Shown in pieces: positions 8,706 through 18,076 of a stretch of 64,000 nt of DNA (position 1 is its first letter; each line of letters starts with the position of its first letter). The translations under genes and the position numbers were made by a program. The notes beneath the pieces were generated by a model that saw only the letters and a list, made by a program, of their open reading frames with translations, made no database searches and was not told the DNA's origin. Where the stretch lies: the NCBI RefSeq assembly GCF_900465055.1, contig NZ_LS483250.1:1364001-1428000 (forward strand), in the 5' to 3' direction. Source of the DNA: Moritella yayanosii (GTDB lineage Bacteria; Pseudomonadota; Gammaproteobacteria; Enterobacterales; Moritellaceae).

Positions 8706-10204
8706 GCGGGATCGCTGAAAAACCAACCGCTGTTGACTTAGTCACTGTAGATCTAACGGCTATCAGTCAGTCGGTATTGGCGAGCGGGCCGGAAATTATC
8801 CTCATTATCGGTGCCTGCGTGGCTTTGATGTTATCGCTGGTGCCACATCCGCGCCAAGATCAGCTGCTGGCAGGCGTTTCGGTGTTCATGATCTTGCTGG
8901 CCGCTGGTATGAGTTATTCCCTATCCGACTTTCCGCAAACAGCTTATGCGGGTATGTTCGTGGTTGATGGTTTTTCCACTTTTTTCAAAGTTATCCTTTA
9001 TCTTGGCACCACGTTAACCGTGCTTATGTCAGGTAGCTATCTACGCAAAGAAGGGGTGTTTCAGGGTGAGTATTATGCCTTACTGCTGTTTGCACTAGTA
9101 GGCACTATGATCATGGTATCCAGCACCGATCTCCTGCTCATATATCTCGGTCTGGAACTGCAGGCTTTATCTATTTATGTGTTAACGGGTTTCCTCAAAA
9201 CTGACGTCAGATCCAATGAAGCGTCTTTAAAGTACATCATTCTTGGCGCTTTCTCGTCCGGTATTATCCTTTACGGTATGTCTTTATTTTATGGTTTGAC
9301 CGGCACCACTAATCTCAAAGATATGGCTGTAGCGCTATCTACCTTAGATTTGTCCGACCCGATGCTGATCCTGGCAACCTTGTTTATGCTGGTTGGTCTG
9401 TTATTTAAAGTCGGGGCTGTTCCCTTCCACATGTGGGTGCCAGACATTTATGAAGGTGCCCCGTCACCGATCACCGCTTATATGTCGGTGGCCTCCAAAG
9501 CGGCCGCATTTGCCGTTATCATGCGCATTTTCATGCTGGATCTTGCGGTGCTACAGCCCATTTGGATTTTAAACATTGCGGGTATTGCCGTGCTGACGAT
9601 GGCGCTGGGCAGCTTTGTGGCGCTGGTTCAAAAAAATATCAAACGCATGCTGGCTTATTCCAGTATTGCCCACGCTGGTTTTCTGATGTTGGGGCTGGTG
9701 GCAGGAGGCCGAGATGGCATGGCGAGTATCATGCTTTATCTGCTGGTTTATACGTTTATGACCATTGGTATTTTTGCCGTCATCATTCTGTTAAATAAAG
9801 GTGTCAGGCTAGGTGAACCCATCGAGGATTTTTCGGGTTTGGCAAAAACCCATCCCGGACTGGCTTTTATGAGTCTGATCTTTTTATTTTCTCTGGCTGG
9901 TATTCCGCCAACCGGTGGCTTTTTTGCCAAATTTTATGTGCTGACAGCCCTTGTAGATAAAGGCCATGTGATGCTGGCAGTGATCGCCGTACTGCTAAGC
10001 GCCGTCTCGGCCTGGTTTTATATTCGTATTATCATGTTGATGTATGTACAGCCACCAGCACCAACACAAGCGGCCGAGATACAGCTTACCCCATCCATAC
10101 GCATTGTTTTATTCATTGCCACAGTCGGTACCTTGTTGACTGGATTATTACCCGCTGGGTTCCTTGGTTTTGTCGCCAATTCAATCCCCCTTAGTCTTGG
10201 ATAA
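8702..10204 (+). CDS. nuoN: NADH-quinone oxidoreductase subunit N
   Basis: A 500-residue antiporter-like subunit with about 14 helices. Diagnostic regions are YLGLELQALSIYVLTGF (Glu of TM5), LFKVGAVPFHMWVPDIYEGAPSP (TM7 Lys), ASKAAAFAVIMR (TM8 Lys) and RMLAYSSIAHAGF. The ending is normal. It overlaps nuoM by four bases and is followed by a 55-bp gap before nuoA, the only real gap within the operon after nuoJ; a secondary promoter there is possible. Confidence 0.95.
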   Translation: MSGIAEKPTAVDLVTVDLTAISQSVLASGPEIILIIGACVALMLSLVPHPRQDQLLAGVSVFMILLAAGMSYSLSDFPQTAYAGMFVVDGFSTFFKVILYLGTTLTVLMSGSYLRKEGVFQGEYYALLLFALVGTMIMVSSTDLLLIYLGLELQALSIYVLTGFLKTDVRSNEASLKYIILGAFSSGIILYGMSLFYGLTGTTNLKDMAVALSTLDLSDPMLILATLFMLVGLLFKVGAVPFHMWVPDIYEGAPSPITAYMSVASKAAAFAVIMRIFMLDLAVLQPIWILNIAGIAVLTMALGSFVALVQKNIKRMLAYSSIAHAGFLMLGLVAGGRDGMASIMLYLLVYTFMTIGIFAVIILLNKGVRLGEPIEDFSGLAKTHPGLAFMSLIFLFSLAGIPPTGGFFAKFYVLTALVDKGHVMLAVIAVLLSAVSAWFYIRIIMLMYVQPPAPTQAAEIQLTPSIRIVLFIATVGTLLTGLLPAGFLGFVANSIPLSLG

Positions 10205-10259
10205 AACCCCAAAACAAGACTACAGTTAAAAAGAGCGTAGTTGTAGGAGAGCGGAGTAA

Positions 10260-10622
10260 ATGCCTATTGATTTTTTACCGGTGTTTTTGATGGTTGCGGT
10301 GGTGATTATGCTGGCCGCATTTATCCTGACTGTCTCCCGCCTGCTCAGGCCAGACAATCCCTATCCAGAAAAGAACCGGCCCTATGAATGCGGTGTAGAC
10401 CATGTTGGGGAAGCGTCAGCTGGACTCTTTAAGGTGCAGTATTTTGTGGTTGCCATCCTGTTTGTGGTATTTGACGTGGAAACCATGTTTCTGTTCCCTT
10501 GGGCGGTAGTGCTATCAGACCTCGGCCTGTTTGGTTATATCGAAATGGTTATTTTTATTGTGATGCTGTTGGTGGGATTTATCTACGCTTGGATAAAAGG
10601 AGCTTTGGAATGGGAAGTCTAA
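10260..10622 (+). CDS. nuoA: NADH-quinone oxidoreductase subunit A
   Basis: A 120-residue three-helix subunit. The conserved loop [14 protein letters not shown], with the conserved cysteine of the quinone-site loop, and the motifs [21 protein letters not shown] and the C-terminal EW are clear. GGAG precedes the ATG by six bases. This gene opens canonical operons but here follows nuoN, which makes the operon a circular permutation of the E. coli order. It overlaps nuoB by 13 bases. Confidence 0.95.
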   Translation: MPIDFLPVFLMVAVVIMLAAFILTVSRLLRPDNPYPEKNRPYECGVDHVGEASAGLFKVQYFVVAILFVVFDVETMFLFPWAVVLSDLGLFGYIEMVIFIVMLLVGFIYAWIKGALEWEV

Positions 10623-11158
10623 CAGAACGCTACAAAGACAATGTACTTTTTACCACCTCCGATAGTATTATTAACTGGAGCCGAAAATCATCCCTGTGGC
10701 CAGAAACCTTTGGCATCGCTTGCTGTGCCATCGAAATGATCGCGGCTGGTTGTGCCCGATATGATCTTGACCGTTTTGGCGTGGTATTCCGCTCATCTCC
10801 CCGCCAGTCAGACGTGATGATTATCGCCGGTACCGTGACCAAAAAAATGGCACCGATTATCAGGCGTCTTTATGATCAGATGCCAGAGCCGAGGTATGTG
10901 ATAGCCATGGGTACCTGCGCTATCTCAGGCGGTGTTTATAATACCTATTCAGTGGTGCAAGGTTCCGATCTTTTTGTCCCCGTTGATGTGCATGTGGCTG
11001 GTTGTCCGCCTCGCCCAGATGCTCTCTTACATGCCATGGTGCTATTACAAGAACAGATCACCAACAACCGTCAACCTAAGCAGGATCAAGAGCAAACTAC
11101 CCCAGTCTCTATTTATAATACAAAAGAACAATCTGCCTTTGTGAAAGAAAATGTATGA
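10610..11158 (+). CDS. nuoB: NADH-quinone oxidoreductase subunit B
   Basis: A 182-residue subunit that carries the terminal [4Fe-4S] cluster N2, which reduces quinone. The cluster ligands are seen in [10 protein letters not shown] (two adjacent Cys), MGTCAISGG and [12 protein letters not shown]. The ATG at 10610 begins [10 protein letters not shown], the expected family start; the frame is open further upstream, but only inside nuoA. The C-terminal 35 residues (rich in Q and T) are a variable tail. Its stop overlaps the nuoC start. Confidence 0.95.
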   Translation: MGSLTERYKDNVLFTTSDSIINWSRKSSLWPETFGIACCAIEMIAAGCARYDLDRFGVVFRSSPRQSDVMIIAGTVTKKMAPIIRRLYDQMPEPRYVIAMGTCAISGGVYNTYSVVQGSDLFVPVDVHVAGCPPRPDALLHAMVLLQEQITNNRQPKQDQEQTTPVSIYNTKEQSAFVKENV

Positions 11159-11709
11159 TCATGTCGGGGCAGTTTCCACTTAACCAGCTCATCGATAGTT
11201 TCAACGGCCGCATCAGCATCGATCCAAACGTCATCGATATGCCCTGTGTCGTGGTCAGCCCGAAAGACCTGGTTGAACTGTGTTTGTTTTTACGCGATGA
11301 CGACGCGTTTAAATTTAATTTTATGGCTGATATCGGCGGTATTGATTTTCACCCGAATACCCCGCGCTATCAGCTGGTCTATCACCTTTACTCAATTTCG
11401 CTGGGCTGGCGATTGCGCATCAAATGCCCGCTAGAGGATCCACCCAAAGCACCGACCATCACCCACCTGTGGACCACCGCCAACTGGCATGAACGGGAAG
11501 CCTATGACATGTTTGGCATCGTCTTCGAAGGCCACCCTGACTTGCGCCGGATCTATATGTGGCAAGAATTTGAAGGCTGGCCTATGCGCAAGGATTTTCC
11601 GCTGCGGGGTTACAAAGATAAATATAATCCGTTTGGCGAAGAGAAACCGGGCGCAACCTCGACTACAACGACACCCACAACCAAGCACCCCATCGGAGAT
11701 ATTCTATGA
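11155..11709 (+). CDS. nuoC: NADH-quinone oxidoreductase subunit C
   Basis: A 184-residue stand-alone 30-kDa-type subunit of the peripheral arm, not fused to NuoD as in E. coli. Family motifs include [12 protein letters not shown], the signature [24 protein letters not shown], and [13 protein letters not shown] second ATG at 11161 could be used. The last 20 residues are a low-complexity Thr-rich tail. It overlaps nuoB and nuoD by four bases each. Confidence 0.95.
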   Translation: MIMSGQFPLNQLIDSFNGRISIDPNVIDMPCVVVSPKDLVELCLFLRDDDAFKFNFMADIGGIDFHPNTPRYQLVYHLYSISLGWRLRIKCPLEDPPKAPTITHLWTTANWHEREAYDMFGIVFEGHPDLRRIYMWQEFEGWPMRKDFPLRGYKDKYNPFGEEKPGATSTTTTPTTKHPIGDIL

Positions 11710-12923
11710 CCGATGTTAATATCATCCACGAGAGTAACAATGAAGATGGACTAAGCCGCGAAGTATTGATGAATCTCGGGCCGCAGCATCCCAGCACCCA
11801 CGGGGTATTACGCCTGTTGTTACAGATGGACGGTGAAATAGTAAAACGCATCGAACCGCACATAGGTCTGTTACACAGAGGCACCGAAAAGCTGTGTGAA
11901 AGTTTCACTTATACCCAGATCTTTCCACTCACCGATCGGTTGGATTATCTCTGTCAGCCGTCCAATAACCTGGGCTATGCGCTGGCGGTAGAGTCATTAC
12001 TGGGGATCAAGGCACCAGAACGTGCGCAATATATCCGGGTATTAATGGCAGAACTGTCCCGGATCTCTGGACACCTGCTGATCACTGGTGCATTGCCAAT
12101 GGACGTAGGCGCGATAACAACCTTGCTGTATACCATGCGTGACCGAGAAATGATCATGGACCTGATGGAGATGATCAGCGGCGCGCGTATGCACACCTCC
12201 TTCTGCCGAGTTGGCGGGGTAAGAGAAGATCTGCCTGACGGCTGTGTCGAACGTATTATTGAATTTTGTGACATCTTCGAAAACAGTATTTCTGATTATG
12301 AAAATCTGGTGGGCAACAACCGGGTATTTCTGGCCCGGGTAGAAAATGTCGGCAACATCACTGGGGAAGATGCTATCGCCCTCGGCCTTAGTGGACCCTG
12401 TCTCAGGGCTTCCGGTATCGACTGGGATATCCGCCGCGATGCCCCTTACGAGATTTACGACAGACTCGATTTTAACGTTATCGTGCGCACCGATGGCGAC
12501 TGTTATGACCGTTGGAAATGCCGGGTTGACGAAATGCACGAAAGCCTAAAGATGATCCGCCAATGTGTCGCGCAAATGCAGCCCGGCCTATTTTTAATCG
12601 ATGATCCAAAGATCGCCTTTCCAGTCAATAAAGACCTGCTTGCCCATTCTATGGAAGCCCATATTCATCATTTCAAACTAGCGGCAGAAGGTTTCAAGGT
12701 GCCCAAAGGCGAAGTTTATACCGCCATCGAAGCGCCTAAAGGTGAGCTTGGCTTTTACATCATCAGCGATGGCACTGAAAAACCGTTTCGAGTCAAGATC
12801 AGAGCGCCCTCGTTTGTCAACCTACAGGCGCTTACCGACCGCACCACCAATTTGAAGTATCTGGCCGATGTGATCGCTATGATCGGCTCACTCGATCCGG
12901 TGATGAAGGAGGTGGATAAATGA
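11706..12923 (+). CDS. nuoD: NADH-quinone oxidoreductase subunit D
   Basis: A 405-residue subunit of the 49-kDa family that forms the quinone-binding cavity with NuoB. Motifs are NLGPQHPSTHGVLRLLLQMDGE with the quinone-site His, HIGLLHRGTEKL, and TRTSFCRVGGVR-type sequence (MHTSFCRVGGVREDLPDG). The C-terminal GSLDPVMKEVDK is shortened relative to families that end in GEVDR. It is separate from nuoC, with a four-base overlap. Confidence 0.95.
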   Translation: MTDVNIIHESNNEDGLSREVLMNLGPQHPSTHGVLRLLLQMDGEIVKRIEPHIGLLHRGTEKLCESFTYTQIFPLTDRLDYLCQPSNNLGYALAVESLLGIKAPERAQYIRVLMAELSRISGHLLITGALPMDVGAITTLLYTMRDREMIMDLMEMISGARMHTSFCRVGGVREDLPDGCVERIIEFCDIFENSISDYENLVGNNRVFLARVENVGNITGEDAIALGLSGPCLRASGIDWDIRRDAPYEIYDRLDFNVIVRTDGDCYDRWKCRVDEMHESLKMIRQCVAQMQPGLFLIDDPKIAFPVNKDLLAHSMEAHIHHFKLAAEGFKVPKGEVYTAIEAPKGELGFYIISDGTEKPFRVKIRAPSFVNLQALTDRTTNLKYLADVIAMIGSLDPVMKEVDK

Positions 12924-13501
12924 CGGCAGAATATTCCAGACAAGCGATCATCGCCGATCTCACTGCACCCATCGCTGACATAGTAAAACGCTATCCTACC
13001 CAGCGCAGCGCGATCATGCCGGCGCTGTATCTGGCTCAGGAGAAATATGGTTTCATCGACGAAACGGCCTATCAGGCTATCTCAGAGATCTTAGATGTAC
13101 CTGAGATCTGGGTATTTGAACTGGCCAGTTTCTACACCTTGTATAAGAATAAAAACATCGGCAAATATCACCTCCAGCTCTGCACCAATGTCCCCTGCAT
13201 GTTGCGCGGCGCCTATGATCTGCTGGACCACCTGCAAACCCGGCTCGGGATTAACCAAGGTGATACCAGCACAGATGGCCTTTTTACCCTGACCACGGTT
13301 GAGTGTATCGGTTCCTGCGATCTCGCGCCCGCCATGATGGTTAATGAAACTTATCACACTAACCTATCAAAAGAGCGGGTAGACAAGCTTCTCGACCAGT
13401 TATCACAGTCAAGCATAAAGCCGTCTGTGGAAGAAAATAACGCCGCAACGGACAAGGGGCCATCAACGGGGACTGAGTCTTCAGCAGGAAATGGGCCATG
13501 A
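12920..13501 (+). CDS. nuoE: NADH-quinone oxidoreductase subunit E
   Basis: A 193-residue thioredoxin-fold subunit that carries the [2Fe-2S] cluster N1a. The ligands are in LCTNVPCMLRGA and VECIGSCDLAPAMMVN. The N-terminal helical part (residues 15-60, RYPTQRSAIMPALYLAQEK) is typical. The C-terminal 30 residues (SSIKPSVEENNAATDKGP and on) are a disordered extension not needed for the fold. It overlaps both neighbours by four bases. Confidence 0.94.
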   Translation: MTAEYSRQAIIADLTAPIADIVKRYPTQRSAIMPALYLAQEKYGFIDETAYQAISEILDVPEIWVFELASFYTLYKNKNIGKYHLQLCTNVPCMLRGAYDLLDHLQTRLGINQGDTSTDGLFTLTTVECIGSCDLAPAMMVNETYHTNLSKERVDKLLDQLSQSSIKPSVEENNAATDKGPSTGTESSAGNGP

Positions 13502-14775
13502 GCGAACTTGTGTTACTAAAATATATCACCCATCCGGATTCGACCAATATTGAGTTTTATGAAAAAACCGGTGGCTATCAGGGACTCAAAAAAATCCTGA
13601 CAACTTATTCTCCAGATAAGGTGATCGACACAGTCAAAGCCTCCAACCTGCGCGGTCGCGGCGGTGCCGGTTTTCCCACTGGTTTGAAATGGAGTTTTGT
13701 GCCCAAAGACGATGGCAAAATCCATTACCTGTGTTGTAACGCCGATGAAGGTGAACCTGGCACTTTCAAAGACCGCCTGCTTATGGAGCGAGACCCACAC
13801 AGGGTGATTGAAGGCATGATCATTGCTGCTTACGCTATTCGAGCTAAGGTGGCTTATATTTATATTCGCGGTGAATATGGCTTATCAATTGATATGATCA
13901 CGCAGGCAATCAAGGCCGCCTACGCCAAAGGCTATCTTGGCCAGCATATATTTAACACCGATTTTTGTCTCAATATCTACGTGCATAAAGGTGCCGGTGC
14001 TTATATCTGCGGTGAAGAAACTGCGTTGCTGGAATCCATCGAAGGCCGACGCGGTCAACCGAAATTAAAACCCCCTTTCCCTGCAGTCTCAGGTCTTTAT
14101 GACTGTCCGACCGTGATCAATAACGTTGAAACCTTTGTTTGTGTGACGCATATCTTTGCCAAAGGCGTTGATTGGTTTACTTCCATCGGCCCTGATGATG
14201 CGCCCGGTCCACGCCTATTCGGTCTAAGCGGACAGTTGCAGAATCCGGGGATCGTTGAGCTGCCGATGGGACTTTCGCTGAATGAATTGGTTTATGACTA
14301 TGGCGGCGGACCGTTAACTGGGAAATTCAAAGCCGTGATCCCAGGCGGATTATCCGCGCCAATGATCCCTTTAGCAGGGTTAGATGTAAAAATGAATTTT
14401 GCCGATCTAGCTACCGCCGACAGCATGATGGGGTCTGCTGCAGTGATCGCACTGGATGACACCGCATCAATACCCGCAGTAGGCAGACGGATCGCCGAGT
14501 TCTTCTCGCATGAAAGCTGCGGCAAATGTGCACCTTGCCGAGAAGGTCTCCCTTGGGCCAGTAAGATCCTAAACCGCATCGAGTCTGGCCAAGGTCGCCC
14601 CGGGGATCTAGAGCAGTTGCAGGTAATATGCGGCGGTGTATTTAACAATAGCTTCTGCGCACTGGGTGTCGGTGCCGCTTGGGCGATCAGGGCCACCCTG
14701 AAACATTTTCCTCATGAGTATGACGCGCTGATCACCCAACAAACAATCCCAATACACGACAGGACAAACTCATGA
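13498..14775 (+). CDS. nuoF: NADH-quinone oxidoreductase subunit F
   Basis: A 425-residue NADH-binding subunit with FMN and [4Fe-4S] cluster N3. Visible motifs are LRGRGGAGFPTGLKWSF (NADH), CNADEGEPGTFKDR (FMN) and the cluster ligands ESCGKCAPCREG with a later Cys in NSFCALG. Size and order are normal. It is coupled to nuoE and nuoG by four-base overlaps. Confidence 0.95.
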   Translation: MSELVLLKYITHPDSTNIEFYEKTGGYQGLKKILTTYSPDKVIDTVKASNLRGRGGAGFPTGLKWSFVPKDDGKIHYLCCNADEGEPGTFKDRLLMERDPHRVIEGMIIAAYAIRAKVAYIYIRGEYGLSIDMITQAIKAAYAKGYLGQHIFNTDFCLNIYVHKGAGAYICGEETALLESIEGRRGQPKLKPPFPAVSGLYDCPTVINNVETFVCVTHIFAKGVDWFTSIGPDDAPGPRLFGLSGQLQNPGIVELPMGLSLNELVYDYGGGPLTGKFKAVIPGGLSAPMIPLAGLDVKMNFADLATADSMMGSAAVIALDDTASIPAVGRRIAEFFSHESCGKCAPCREGLPWASKILNRIESGQGRPGDLEQLQVICGGVFNNSFCALGVGAAWAIRATLKHFPHEYDALITQQTIPIHDRTNS

Positions 14776-17255
14776 TCAGCTTCAAAATCAATGGTCAGGA
14801 TATGGAGGTCGAAGCAGGCACCACTATCCTTAACGCCGCCCGCGCCTGCACAATTGAGATCCCGACGTTCTGTTATCAGGACCGACTGTCAATCTTAGCC
14901 AGCTGCCGCATGTGTCTCATCGAAATCGAAGGCAGACCAAAACTAGAGCCCGCTTGTGCCACCGTGGTGTCGGAAGGCATGGCGGTACTCACCCATTCGG
15001 AAAAAGTAGTCGCCAGCCGCGAGGATATGCTGGAAATATTACTGGCCAACCACCCGCTCGACTGCCCTGTCTGTGATAAAAGTGGTGAATGTGAACTGCA
15101 GGATACAGTATTTGAATATGGCAAAGGCGATTCAAGACTTGTTGATCCGAAACGCGTATTCAGAATCGACGATATTCAACTCAATAATGTCATCACCTTT
15201 AATGCTAACCGCTGTATCCAGTGTCAGCGTTGTGTACGTGTTTGTGAAGAAGTGGTCGGGGATGTGGCGCTTGGCACCATGGAACGCGGATTAGATTCAG
15301 AAATTACCGGCGTTGGTAACAGCTTAAAAGATTGCAGCCATTGCGGTAACTGTATCGAAGTCTGTCCGGTGGGTGCGCTAATGAGTACCCCCTACCGTTA
15401 CAAAGCGCGGCCTTGGGATCTTGAAAAGTTTGAAACCACCTGCGGCCTATGTGGCACAGGCTGTAGTATGACAATTGAAACCCGTGAAGGTAAATTGGCG
15501 CGGGTTAAAAGCCAATATGAAACGGGTATTAATGGTGAACTGCTGTGTGCCAAAGGCCGTTTTGGGTTTGATTTTATCGACGGTGGGCAGCGTATTGCCC
15601 AACCTATGTTGCGTAAAAATGACGTTCTAACCCCTGTATCATGGTCAGAAGCGTTAAACTTTATTAGCAACAGGGCCCAAAATATCCTCAATAGTAACGG
15701 ACATATCAAAGGCCTTATCTCTGCAAGGCAAACTAATGAAACCGCTTTTATGTTTCAGAAGTTAATGCGGAAAGTGTTTCAGTCTGCTGACATCCATGCC
15801 AGTTGTCGATTCTCAGGCCTAAACCTACAACCAGAAACCAGTGACATACTGAAAAACCTGCTCACCCAAACTTATAGCCGCCAACCTCTGACTGAACTCC
15901 TAAAAAGCGACTGCATTTTGTTATTAGGTGCTAATGTCAGTGACGAAAACCCGGTCTCTGGTTATTTAATCCGTCAACATAAACGCGACAATCATAATCA
16001 TTTGTTGCTAACGAGCTCTAGGCCCTGCGCTTTAGATGATATCGCCACTGAAAAATTGCGTTTGCTGCCGGGTAATGAAGCGGCGTTATTATCGGCGCTA
16101 TTTTCAACACAGATTTCAGTACAGTTACCGGGAATAACAGCTGAATTAGATGTAGAACATAACAAAAGAATGTCCGACTTTGTGCGCGCAGGTAAAGCTA
16201 TATTAGAACAAGCAAACTCAGTCACCCTACTCATCGGCACCGAGTTTATGCGTAGCCAGCAAGCAAAAAATTGTCTGTTATGGATAGAGGAAACCGCACA
16301 ACGTCTGCAACAACAAGGTAAACAGGTATTTGTGCAATTCCTGTTTGACCGCCCCAATCAACTTGGTCTGTGGTTCATGGGCTGTCTGCCAGATCTGCAT
16401 AACGATCAGTCCGGCTTACAAAAATATGATCCAGAAAGTGTGCCTGATATGTTTTATGTGGTTGATGCTGATCCGCTTACTGACTGCGCTGCGGGCGACC
16501 CGCTAGAACAAGCAGCCTTAAAAACACCCTGCCTCATCATCCAAACTGCCTTTATGACTGACAGCGCACAGCAGGCGATGGTTGTTTTGCCCGCGCCCTC
16601 ATATGGGGAGGAAGATGGTAGTTATACTAACAATGAAACTAGAGTGCAGAAGGTCAGAAAAATCCGACCTTCGATCCCTGAGATCTTATCAAACGCGACG
16701 ATTTTTGCTCGACTCGCCAGTGCCTTGAATACAAACATAGGGCCGATTTCGGTTGCACAGATATTAAGTCGAATTAAACAAGAAGTAGAAGGTTATCAGG
16801 AACTCAAAGAGGATGTTATTTTAGGGCCTGAGTTAAATGATTATGGTTTGACTACCGCTCCACCAGCAGTTAAGGTGACCGCACCCGCGATTAAAGCGCC
16901 GACGGTCGTTTATCTTGATCGGAAAAATTACAAGCTAATCACTGGCGACAATCTGTTTCGCTCTGGCAAACTCACCGCCCAGTCAAAAAATCTGTCTGGT
17001 CTCGGCCATGACGCTTATGTAGAAATGAACCCCGGTGCCGATTATGACGAACAGCAGGATTATCAAGTGATTCTCACTCGGGGAAATACTTCTTACTCAG
17101 CGCCGTTGAAAATAAACCGCGCGTTTCCCGATAAACTGCTATATATACCAGAAGGTCAGTTAAGCTCTCTCGAGAATAAAATCATCACCGCGGCTGAATA
17201 TCCTTGTACTGTGGAGGTTGAGATTAAGGTTTTGAACGTGGCGAATGAAGACTGA
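14772..17255 (+). CDS. nuoG: NADH-quinone oxidoreductase subunit G
   Basis: An 827-residue iron-sulfur subunit. Residues 1-75 are a ferredoxin domain with [2Fe-2S] ligands Cys34, 45, 48 and 62. The N4/N5 region has His94, Cys98, 101 and 107 (DCPVCDKSGECELQ) and two later motifs (CIQCQRCVRVCEE, CSHCGNCIEVCPVGAL). A further cluster motif CGLCGTGCSMTIE, with a later Cys in ELLCAKGRFG, suggests that the off-path cluster N7 is present, as in E. coli. The remainder is a molybdopterin-oxidoreductase-like domain without obvious cofactor function and a variable C-terminal part. It is the last gene of the operon. I saw no strong terminator in the following 150 bases. Confidence 0.94.
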   Translation: MISFKINGQDMEVEAGTTILNAARACTIEIPTFCYQDRLSILASCRMCLIEIEGRPKLEPACATVVSEGMAVLTHSEKVVASREDMLEILLANHPLDCPVCDKSGECELQDTVFEYGKGDSRLVDPKRVFRIDDIQLNNVITFNANRCIQCQRCVRVCEEVVGDVALGTMERGLDSEITGVGNSLKDCSHCGNCIEVCPVGALMSTPYRYKARPWDLEKFETTCGLCGTGCSMTIETREGKLARVKSQYETGINGELLCAKGRFGFDFIDGGQRIAQPMLRKNDVLTPVSWSEALNFISNRAQNILNSNGHIKGLISARQTNETAFMFQKLMRKVFQSADIHASCRFSGLNLQPETSDILKNLLTQTYSRQPLTELLKSDCILLLGANVSDENPVSGYLIRQHKRDNHNHLLLTSSRPCALDDIATEKLRLLPGNEAALLSALFSTQISVQLPGITAELDVEHNKRMSDFVRAGKAILEQANSVTLLIGTEFMRSQQAKNCLLWIEETAQRLQQQGKQVFVQFLFDRPNQLGLWFMGCLPDLHNDQSGLQKYDPESVPDMFYVVDADPLTDCAAGDPLEQAALKTPCLIIQTAFMTDSAQQAMVVLPAPSYGEEDGSYTNNETRVQKVRKIRPSIPEILSNATIFARLASALNTNIGPISVAQILSRIKQEVEGYQELKEDVILGPELNDYGLTTAPPAVKVTAPAIKAPTVVYLDRKNYKLITGDNLFRSGKLTAQSKNLSGLGHDAYVEMNPGADYDEQQDYQVILTRGNTSYSAPLKINRAFPDKLLYIPEGQLSSLENKIITAAEYPCTVEVEIKVLNVANED

Positions 17256-17338
17256 TAAGTTTGTATACTAGTCGCTATATTTTCGTTTATGAGCCGATAT
17301 GAGTATACCGACCGAAGTTTTACAGGCAGTCGCCAACA

Positions 17339-17401
17339 CGTTGCTTGATGAATACATCAATGTTGGAAAGTGTGTTTATTGCAGGTTTGTCTAAAAACTA
17401 A
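17339..17401 (+). pseudogene. remnant: C-terminus of an ISAs1-family transposase
   Basis: A 20-codon stretch ending in TAA reads like the extreme C-terminus of ISAs1-family transposases (RCLMNTSMLESV then FIAGL). The same DNA words (GTTGCTTGATG and TTGGAAAGTGTGTT) recur in the larger remnant near 21020-21050. The frame is not open further upstream. The remnant lies just upstream of the aminotransferase cassette. Confidence 0.5.
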
Positions 17402-18076
17402 GCAGTTATGCTGACTCAGGAGACAGCTAAGTGTTGTATATCATTGTAAGCGCCAGTCATCTTTTAAATAACTTATGGTCTCTTTCTTTGTCCTAAATGG
17501 ATGAACATTTCAAAATAATTCCAATCTATCTGTATAGTTTTTGTTTTTTTTCGAGCGATATGACTAAATAACATGTGTCTTATTTATTTTCACTTGTAAT
17601 CTAACTTTGTTTTACTGTTTGTATCATATTGTTATTAAATGGTTTTTTTATTTTCCCATTATCCTAATGTACCAGCGTAATTGTTATATTTTCAGAGCGT
17701 CTTTATTTTTTAATTAAATGAAAATATATCTTGATAGCAAGCCTTATCGGGAGTAGCATCCTCAACAAATTGCATCCCCAATAAATTCATAGCATCTAGT
17801 TTGCTAAAACGTAGTTTTTATTCTAAATAGACGACTAATCTAGTGATATCCCCCTTTATACATGAATTTGATAATCATCAATAAATGTTTAAGATTTCCA
17901 GTTGATAATCTTTTATTGAACATAATAGATCCTACAAAAATACGTTATTAAATAGTGAGTACTTTATATTAAATATAGTTATATTTTTTTCTTATTTTAT
18001 CAGTAAAAAATAACGTGAAACTGATTGAGCGATTGTAAGAAATAGAATATTAAACATTAATAGGCGTGATTAGAAA
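17402..18076. other. AT-rich intergenic region upstream of the phosphonate-type cassette
   Basis: About 675 bases with no credible gene on either strand. Composition falls sharply in GC relative to the nuo operon, with many A/T runs. The last 200 bases must carry the promoter of the aminotransferase operon, but with so much A/T no single promoter can be singled out. I found no clear terminator or riboswitch. Confidence 0.5.
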
